Assembly: GCA_016938035.1 (NCBI GenBank)
Contig: JAFGVK010000095.1
Coordinates: 1 to 64,000, forward strand
Length of the DNA: 64,000 nucleotides
Direction: 5' to 3'
DNA from: Deltaproteobacteria bacterium
GTDB lineage: Bacteria > Myxococcota_A > UBA796 > GCA-2862545
Shown here one piece after another: positions 59,136-64,000 of this stretch (the stretch's first letter is position 1; each line of letters opens with the position of its first letter). The position numbers were made by a program, and so were the translations under genes. The notes under the pieces are model-generated. The model was not told where the DNA came from. It made no database searches and saw nothing but the letters and a program-made list of their open reading frames with translations.

Positions 59136-61088
59136 ATGAGCCTCGATTCCCAACAGACCCCCATCCGCCTGGGGCGCTACGACGTCATCGATCGCATCGC
59201 GGTGGGTGGGATGGCGGATATTTTCCTCGCGGTGGAGCGGGGCGCCCACGGATTTGAGCGGCGGGTGGTGATCAAGCGGATCCTCGAGCACCTCTCCACC
59301 CAGGAGACCTTCCGGCAGATGTTCCTGCAGGAAGCGCGCATCGCCGCCCAGATCACACACCCCAACGTGGTGCAGATCCACGAGCTGGGGGAGCAGGGAG
59401 GGCTCCCCTACCTGGTGATGGAGTACATGGCGGGGATCACCCTCCGCGAGCTCACCCGCATCACCGAGGACGCGGCGATCCCTATCCCCACCAGCGTGGC
59501 GGTTGAGCTGGTGGTGCAGGCTTGCGCCGGCGCCCACGCGGTGCACGAGCTGGCGGACCCCCACGGCAAGCCCTACGGCCTGGTCCACCGCGACATGACC
59601 CCCCACAACCTGATGGTGAACCGCGAGGGCTGGGTGAAGCTCCTCGACTTCGGGATCGCCAAAGGGCACGACTCCGAGGACTTCACCCGCACCGGGATGC
59701 TCAAGGGAAAGCTCGCGTACATGTCCCCAGAGCAGGTGCAGACCCTCCCCCTCGACCGGCGCTCGGACGTGTTCGCCCTGGGGGTGCTCCTGTGGGAGCT
59801 GCTCGCGGGGGAGCGGCTGTTCCGACGCGACACAGAGATCGGCACCCTGCGCGCGATCCTCAACCACGAGCTGCGCGATCTGCGGGCCATCCGACCCCAC
59901 CTGCCGGAGCCGATCCTGCTGGTGATGGAGAGGGCGCTGGCCCAGTCGCCCGACGACCGCTGGCAGTCGGCGGACGCCATGCGGCGCGCCCTGCTAGGGG
60001 CTGCCTCGTCGGTGGACCTTGAGCTCTCGCGAGACGGGGTGGGCGATTTTCTGGAGCGCATGGCCGGGGACCGCCTCGCCGCCAACGCCCGCACCATCGG
60101 GGACGCGCTGGAGCGCTCCCTGACCATGACCTCCAGCGCCCGCACCAAGACCATGACCCGCACCGCAAACCCGGCCACCGCCAGCCTTGTTGGGGCGGTG
60201 GGGGCCCTGGTGACGGTGCTGAGCCTGACGGTGCTGACCGTCGCGGTGAGCGCCTTCGTGGGGGGCTCCACTTGGTACTGGATGAGCCGCCCCATCCCGC
60301 GCCCCGAGGGGCCCCCTGTGGTGCTCGCCCTCGCGCCAGTGCACGACGAGGCGGCGCTGATGGAGGAGTGGCTGCCCCTCCGGGTGTGGCTGGAGCAGCA
60401 GACCGACCAGCGCGTGGACCTGGTGATGCTCCCCTCCTACGAGGACACCTCCGAGGCCCTGCTCTCCGCGGAGGTGCAGTTCGCCGCCCTGCCCCCCGCG
60501 GTGTACATCGCCACCCACGCCAAGGACTCCAGGGTGGTCCCGCTCGTCAACACGGTGGTGGATGGCTCCGACGGGTATGACGCCCTGCTCCTGATCGGTG
60601 ACAGGTCCTCTGTGACCGATGTCCACGGCCTCGTCGGCAGCCACATCTGCTTCACCGACCCCGGCTCCTCCTCTGGCTACCTGCTCCCGCGCCTCGCCCT
60701 CCGGAGGGCTGGGCTCGAGCTGGAGCGGGACTTCGCCGAGGTCCGGTTCTCGGGCAGCCACGATCAGGCGATCCAGGACCTGGTCGACGGGCGCTGCGAT
60801 GTGGCCGCCACCTACACCGACGCCCTGGTCGCCGCCTCCACCCGCGGGGTCGCCACAGGGACCACCAGGATCCTCACCGTCACCGGCAGGGCGATCCACG
60901 ACGCGATCTGTGCGGGTCCGGAGACAGACCCGGCGGTGTCCTCGCTGATCCGCGAGGCGCTGCTGCGCTTCGACCCACAGCAGGCCCTCGGAGGCCCCAA
61001 GCTGGGGGAGGTCACCCAGATCACTGGCTTTCAGCCGGGAGAGGACGCCCGCTACGACAGCCTCCGCGAGGCCCTCACCGACAAGTAG
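59136..61088 (+). CDS. Transmembrane Ser/Thr kinase with an extracytoplasmic PhnD-type binding domain
   Basis: 650 aa. Residues 15-300 are a Hanks-type kinase with all key residues: Lys47 (VVIKRI), VHRDMTPHN (His151-Asp153), LLDFGIA (Asp171) and YMSPEQV. One transmembrane helix spans about residues 351-375. The outer part (about 393-640) is a PhnD-like periplasmic binding domain: HGLVGSHICFTDPGSSSGYL, then FSGSHDQAIQDLVDGRCDVA, is the family's phosphonate/phosphate-binding core. It is thus a single-protein receptor: an anion-binding protein on the outside and a kinase on the inside. No phosphonate genes are seen nearby. Confidence 0.9.
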   Translation: MSLDSQQTPIRLGRYDVIDRIAVGGMADIFLAVERGAHGFERRVVIKRILEHLSTQETFRQMFLQEARIAAQITHPNVVQIHELGEQGGLPYLVMEYMAGITLRELTRITEDAAIPIPTSVAVELVVQACAGAHAVHELADPHGKPYGLVHRDMTPHNLMVNREGWVKLLDFGIAKGHDSEDFTRTGMLKGKLAYMSPEQVQTLPLDRRSDVFALGVLLWELLAGERLFRRDTEIGTLRAILNHELRDLRAIRPHLPEPILLVMERALAQSPDDRWQSADAMRRALLGAASSVDLELSRDGVGDFLERMAGDRLAANARTIGDALERSLTMTSSARTKTMTRTANPATASLVGAVGALVTVLSLTVLTVAVSAFVGGSTWYWMSRPIPRPEGPPVVLALAPVHDEAALMEEWLPLRVWLEQQTDQRVDLVMLPSYEDTSEALLSAEVQFAALPPAVYIATHAKDSRVVPLVNTVVDGSDGYDALLLIGDRSSVTDVHGLVGSHICFTDPGSSSGYLLPRLALRRAGLELERDFAEVRFSGSHDQAIQDLVDGRCDVAATYTDALVAASTRGVATGTTRILTVTGRAIHDAICAGPETDPAVSSLIREALLRFDPQQALGGPKLGEVTQITGFQPGEDARYDSLREALTDK

Positions 61089-61546
61089 CCGCGCGCCTGG
61101 GCCTCATCCCCCGTCCAACCCTACGGGATCGGGTCGCCCCGACGCGCCCCCCGAGGGCCTCGTCGGTCGGCCTTGACGGAGGGAGGGCGACGCCTGCGCC
61201 CCCGAGGCGCTCGCCGCACGCGCGCCGCCGGGCCTCTCGACCTGGGCCATGATCATCGTTCGGCCCTGAGGCTGCTCACCGCTCTCCGTGCTGGCGGAGA
61301 GAGAGGGTGCTGCTAGCGCGCTGAGATCCTAATTACCGACGGCCTTGTGGCCGCCGCCAAGGGGACCGCGCCCTCCTTCGCTGCCCCCGTTGGGGTCGGG
61401 CACTGCGCCCCCCCCCAATCCCCCCCTGCTGTGGGCTTGCCACCCCCTCTCCCCCTGCGGGATCGGGCGCTACCCCAGTGCCGGAGGCGCCCCCGCGTGA
61501 CCCACTTGGGCGAAACGATGTTCGAGGCATCGACCTGACCTTGGTG
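61089..61546. other. Intergenic region between convergent kinase and MBL-fold genes
   Basis: 458 bp with no supported gene. Homopolymeric C/G tracts occur around 61410-61430. No convincing terminator or repeat was identified. Confidence 0.5.
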
Positions 61547-62437
61547 TCAATGATCCAGGCGCAGCGCCATGCCCTCGCGGGCGGCGAACACCACCGTGCT
61601 GCCCCCCAGCACCGCCAGGCGCTCGCGGCACAGCTTCTCCTTGTGGAGCACCACCGCGTCCGAGTGCATCGGATCGTGGTGGAACAGGGCGAGCTGCTTC
61701 ACCCCCGCCTGCACCGCGATGTCCACCGCGGTGGTGGCCCGCGGGTGCCCCCACCCCACCCTGCTGGGGTACTCCTCGTCGAGGTACTGGGAGTCGCTGA
61801 TCAGGAGGTCGGCGCCCCGGATGAACTCGATGAAGTCCGGCCCCAGCACCCGCACCAGGTCGGGGTTCTCCAGGCTCGCCTCGCGGTTGAGCAGGTCAAG
61901 GTCATACTCGTGGTCGGTCGCGTAGACCACCTTCTTTCCGCCCGACTCGAAGGAGTAGGCGAAGCTGCCCCCAGGGTGGGTCTGCGGGAAGGCGCGCACC
62001 AACACCCCCCCGATCTCGCTGCCCTGCTTTTCCAGAGAGGCGGGCTCCACCTTGGCCCCCAGATCCGAGAAGGCGACTGGGAAGTACTCGGAGGACATCT
62101 GGCCCGACAGGAGCCGAAAGAAGCGGTCGTCCTCCTCCTCGGTGCCGTAGACGGTGAAGGTGTTGCGCGGGCTATAGACCGGCATGAAGAACGGGAAGCC
62201 CTGGATGTGATCCCAGTGGGCGTGCGAGAAGAAGAAATGGCCGTGGACCGGCGCGCCCCCATCCCGCTGCCCCAGATCCACCCCCAGCTCCCGCAGGCCG
62301 CTCCCGCCGTCGCAGATGATCAGGGTGTCGTCCACCTTCACCTCGACGCAGGGGGTGTTGCCACCGAAGCGCCTCGTGGAGTGAGACGGGGTGGGGATCG
62401 ACCCGCGGGTGCCCCAGAACTTGACCAGAAAGGCCAT
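61547..62437 (-). CDS. Metallo-beta-lactamase-fold hydrolase
   Basis: 296 aa. The metal motif HxHxDH is SHAHWDHIQG (His72, His74, Asp76, His77). FWGTRGSIPTPSHSTRRFGG at the start, ICDGGSGLRELG, and later VYATDHEYD and SDSQYLDEEYP are typical of the phosphodiesterase-like (PhnP/RNase Z-related) branch. It may hydrolyse a cyclic nucleotide or related phosphodiester. The gene is two bases downstream of the TPR gene, so they are co-transcribed. Confidence 0.87.
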   Translation of the reverse strand: MAFLVKFWGTRGSIPTPSHSTRRFGGNTPCVEVKVDDTLIICDGGSGLRELGVDLGQRDGGAPVHGHFFFSHAHWDHIQGFPFFMPVYSPRNTFTVYGTEEEDDRFFRLLSGQMSSEYFPVAFSDLGAKVEPASLEKQGSEIGGVLVRAFPQTHPGGSFAYSFESGGKKVVYATDHEYDLDLLNREASLENPDLVRVLGPDFIEFIRGADLLISDSQYLDEEYPSRVGWGHPRATTAVDIAVQAGVKQLALFHHDPMHSDAVVLHKEKLCRERLAVLGGSTVVFAAREGMALRLDH

Positions 62438-62439
62438 CG

Positions 62440-62964
62440 CTACTCCCCGTCGTCTGAGGGAACGGGGACGTCCGTGCCCATGAAGAAGGCGTGGTAGCTG
62501 GAGTACTCGTCCTTGGGATCCAGCCTCGCCGCCTCCTCGAAGTGCTCCTTCGCCTCGCGCACCAGGGCCCGGAAGGTCTCGGGATCACCGAACAGCACGT
62601 CGTCCTCGTCGGCCCGGCGCCTCAGCACCTCGGCCAGCAGGGCGTGGCACAGGGCGAGCACCTCGTTCTCCTCGATGTCCTCGACCCACTGGCCCCCCTC
62701 CTTCAGGTAGCCCAGCGCCTCGCGCGCCTCACCCTCTGCCTCGCTCAGCCGGCCGGTGTCGAGCAGCAGGCGGGCCAGCTCCATGTGGGGCTCCGGAAGC
62801 CGGGGCTCCTCGCGAAGGATGTCGCGCAGCGCGTCCTCGGCCTGATCGAGCTTTCCCTCCTCCAGCAGGGCGAGCGCGGCCAGGAAGCGCTCCCCAAGCT
62901 CCGCGAGGGAGTCCTCCTCCATGCGCTCAGCGTCGGTCAGCTCGTGCTCGTCGAATTCAGACAT
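62440..62964 (-). CDS. TPR-repeat protein
   Basis: 174 aa from the ATG with AGGGGA upstream. It is strongly acidic at the N-terminus. Two or three tetratricopeptide units are visible, with GKLDQAEDALRDILREEP and GRLSEAEGEAREALGYL as the clearest, and a last unit near AKEHFEEAARLDPKDEYSSY. It is cytoplasmic and probably a protein-binding adaptor. Its gene pairs with the MBL-fold gene in one short operon. Confidence 0.82.
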   Translation of the reverse strand: MSEFDEHELTDAERMEEDSLAELGERFLAALALLEEGKLDQAEDALRDILREEPRLPEPHMELARLLLDTGRLSEAEGEAREALGYLKEGGQWVEDIEENEVLALCHALLAEVLRRRADEDDVLFGDPETFRALVREAKEHFEEAARLDPKDEYSSYHAFFMGTDVPVPSDDGE

Positions 62965-63488
62965 GGCGGTCCCCTGGGGAAGTACCGCTGCAGTTTGTCC
63001 GCGCGGGGCGCGCTTGTCCAGACACAGAGCGCCGCTTGGCCTCAAGATCCCAGCCGCAGCCACCCACCCCAGCGCCGCTGCGCGAGGGGGTCCTCTGCGA
63101 AGCCCAGCAGCACCGGCTCAGGACGCAGCCACACCCCCAAGGACCACAGCCGAGCTGCACCGCGCGCCTCACCCCGCCGGAGGTGCCGCGAGGGGGTCCT
63201 CCGCGAAGCCCAGCAGCGCCGGCTCAGGGCGCAGCCATACACCCCAAGGACCACAGCCGCGCTGCACCGCGCGCCTCACCCCGCCGGAGGTGCCGCGAGG
63301 GGGTCCTCCGCGAAGCCCAGCAGCACCCGCTCAGGGCGCAGCCACACACCCCAAGGACCACAGCCGCGCTGCTCCGCGCGCCTCACCCCGCCCGAGGTGC
63401 CGCGAGGGGGTCCTCCGCGAAGCCCAGCAGCGCCGGCTCAGGGCGCAGCCACACACCCAAGAGCAACAGCCGCGCTGCACCGCGCGCC
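62965..63488. repeat. Tandem array derived from the 3' end of murB
   Basis: Units begin at GCGAGGGGGTCCTC at 63083, 63188, 63295 and 63402, with a fifth at 63508 inside murB itself. The period is 105-107 bp. Each extra unit repeats the last coding stretch of murB (read on the minus strand as VWLRPEPVLLGFAEDPLA), including in most units the PPAG-stop end, followed by a degenerate version of the preceding codons. Units differ by scattered substitutions. The 118 bases to the left of the array are unremarkable. Confidence 0.88.
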
Positions 63489-64000
63489 TCACCCCGCCGG
63501 AGGTGCCGCGAGGGGGTCCTCCGCGAAGCCCAGCAGCACCGGCTCAGGGCGCAGCCACACCCCCATGGACCGCAGCACGCCCCGTTGGACCTCGCGCGCC
63601 AGCGCGAGCAGGTCCGCGGCCCGCGCGCCCCCGAGGTTGACCAGGGCCAGGGCGTGCAGGGGCGAGAGCCCGGCCAGCCCGCGCGTCGTGCCCCTGGGGA
63701 AACCCGCCCGCTCGATCAGCCACCCCGCCGCGAGCTTCACCCTCCCCTCGCCCTCGGGCCAGCAGGGCAGCCCCCCGAACCGGTCCTTGAGCGCCGCCGC
63801 GCGATCCGCCGGCACCACGGGGTTGGTGAAGAAGGATCCAGCGGAGCGCACCCCGCTGTCCGGGAGCATCCCGCGCGCGCCCCGCGCCCCGAGCACCGCC
63901 GCCCGGACCTGCGCGTGGGTCGGCCGCTCCACCCCGACCCTGTCGCGGAGCTCCCCGTGCCGGAGGGGCGCGGGTGGCCCCGCTGTCAGGCCCAGCTCCA
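63489..64000 (-). CDS. murB: UDP-N-acetylenolpyruvoylglucosamine reductase, C-terminal part (5' end outside window)
   Basis: The frame is open to the right edge. SAGSFFTNPVVPADRA is the conserved MurB segment, and AAGWLIERAGF and NLGGARAADLLALAREVQRGV match the C-terminal domain. The ending MGVWLRPEPVLLGF corresponds to the usual MurB C-terminus. MurB reduces UDP-GlcNAc-enolpyruvate to UDP-MurNAc with NADPH and FAD in the cytoplasm. The last 100 bases are the founding unit of the tandem array just downstream. The FAD-binding N-terminal domain is not visible. Confidence 0.88.
   Translation of the reverse strand, partial: ELGLTAGPPAPLRHGELRDRVGVERPTHAQVRAAVLGARGARGMLPDSGVRSAGSFFTNPVVPADRAAALKDRFGGLPCWPEGEGRVKLAAGWLIERAGFPRGTTRGLAGLSPLHALALVNLGGARAADLLALAREVQRGVLRSMGVWLRPEPVLLGFAEDPLAAPPAG

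Noticed and set aside
63083-63600. CRISPR array
   Set aside because: The units are contiguous, about 106 bp, have no spacers and derive from murB.

Overview
The window is a GC-rich, densely coded stretch of a bacterial chromosome. I infer a myxobacterium-like organism (Myxococcota or a near relative). The reasons are strongly GC-biased third codon positions, a MopE-type protein with Cys/Asp-rich repeats, many lipoproteins with beta-propeller or EF-hand-like repeats, several hybrid histidine kinases, and two Hanks-type Ser/Thr kinases with unusual fusions. No rRNA, tRNA, CRISPR array or complete insertion sequence was seen. Both edges cut genes: the MopE-like gene on the left and murB on the right.

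Layout. 1-13.0 kb (+): a secreted metal-binding/fibrinogen-like protein, a hybrid histidine kinase with a receiver, two unknown proteins, a bifunctional class A penicillin-binding protein, two beta-propeller lipoproteins with a small outer-membrane protein, and a methyltransferase-like protein. 13.0-14.4 kb is a non-coding island of dispersed repeats. 14.4-26.0 kb holds a YchJ-like protein, a hotdog thioesterase, an asymmetric heterodimeric ABC exporter, a citrate lyase pair in which CitD and CitE are fused, a sulfotransferase and a FadL-type porin. 26.0-36.4 kb (-) is a six-gene overlapping operon: receiver-histidine kinase, histidine kinase with a decayed ATPase domain, FecR/Ig protein, Ig/beta-barrel protein, giant Ig-repeat lipoprotein and a minimal histidine kinase. 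36.5-44.8 kb holds two paralogous EF-hand-like proteins, gmd and manC (GDP-mannose metabolism), trmL, a kinase-ATPase fusion, a PlsB-like acyltransferase and a divergent GpsA.

46.4-57.1 kb (-) is the centrepiece: a 12-gene operon for a membrane-bound respiratory complex. It has an Mrp-type antiporter module (E, F, G, B/DUF4040, MbhE+MnhB, C and a double-length D) followed by NuoH, NuoB, NuoC, NuoD and a NuoI-like protein fused to a GltD/NfnB-type flavoprotein. The large subunit has CxxE in both places where a [NiFe]-hydrogenase has CxxC. Gene order and residues fit the Mbx/Mbs branch rather than hydrogenase or canonical complex I. The fused flavoprotein suggests that NAD(P)H or ferredoxin electrons enter without NuoEFG.

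57.4-64.0 kb holds a rubrerythrin-like protein, a small lipoprotein, a Ser/Thr kinase whose outer domain is a PhnD-type substrate-binding protein, a metallo-beta-lactamase-fold hydrolase, a TPR protein and the 3' end of murB. Behind murB lie four further tandem copies of about 106 bp derived from its own 3' end.

The main unexplained structures are a four-copy intergenic repeat of about 285 bp (all copies on the same strand), a second repeat of about 100 bp in two copies, and the murB tail array.
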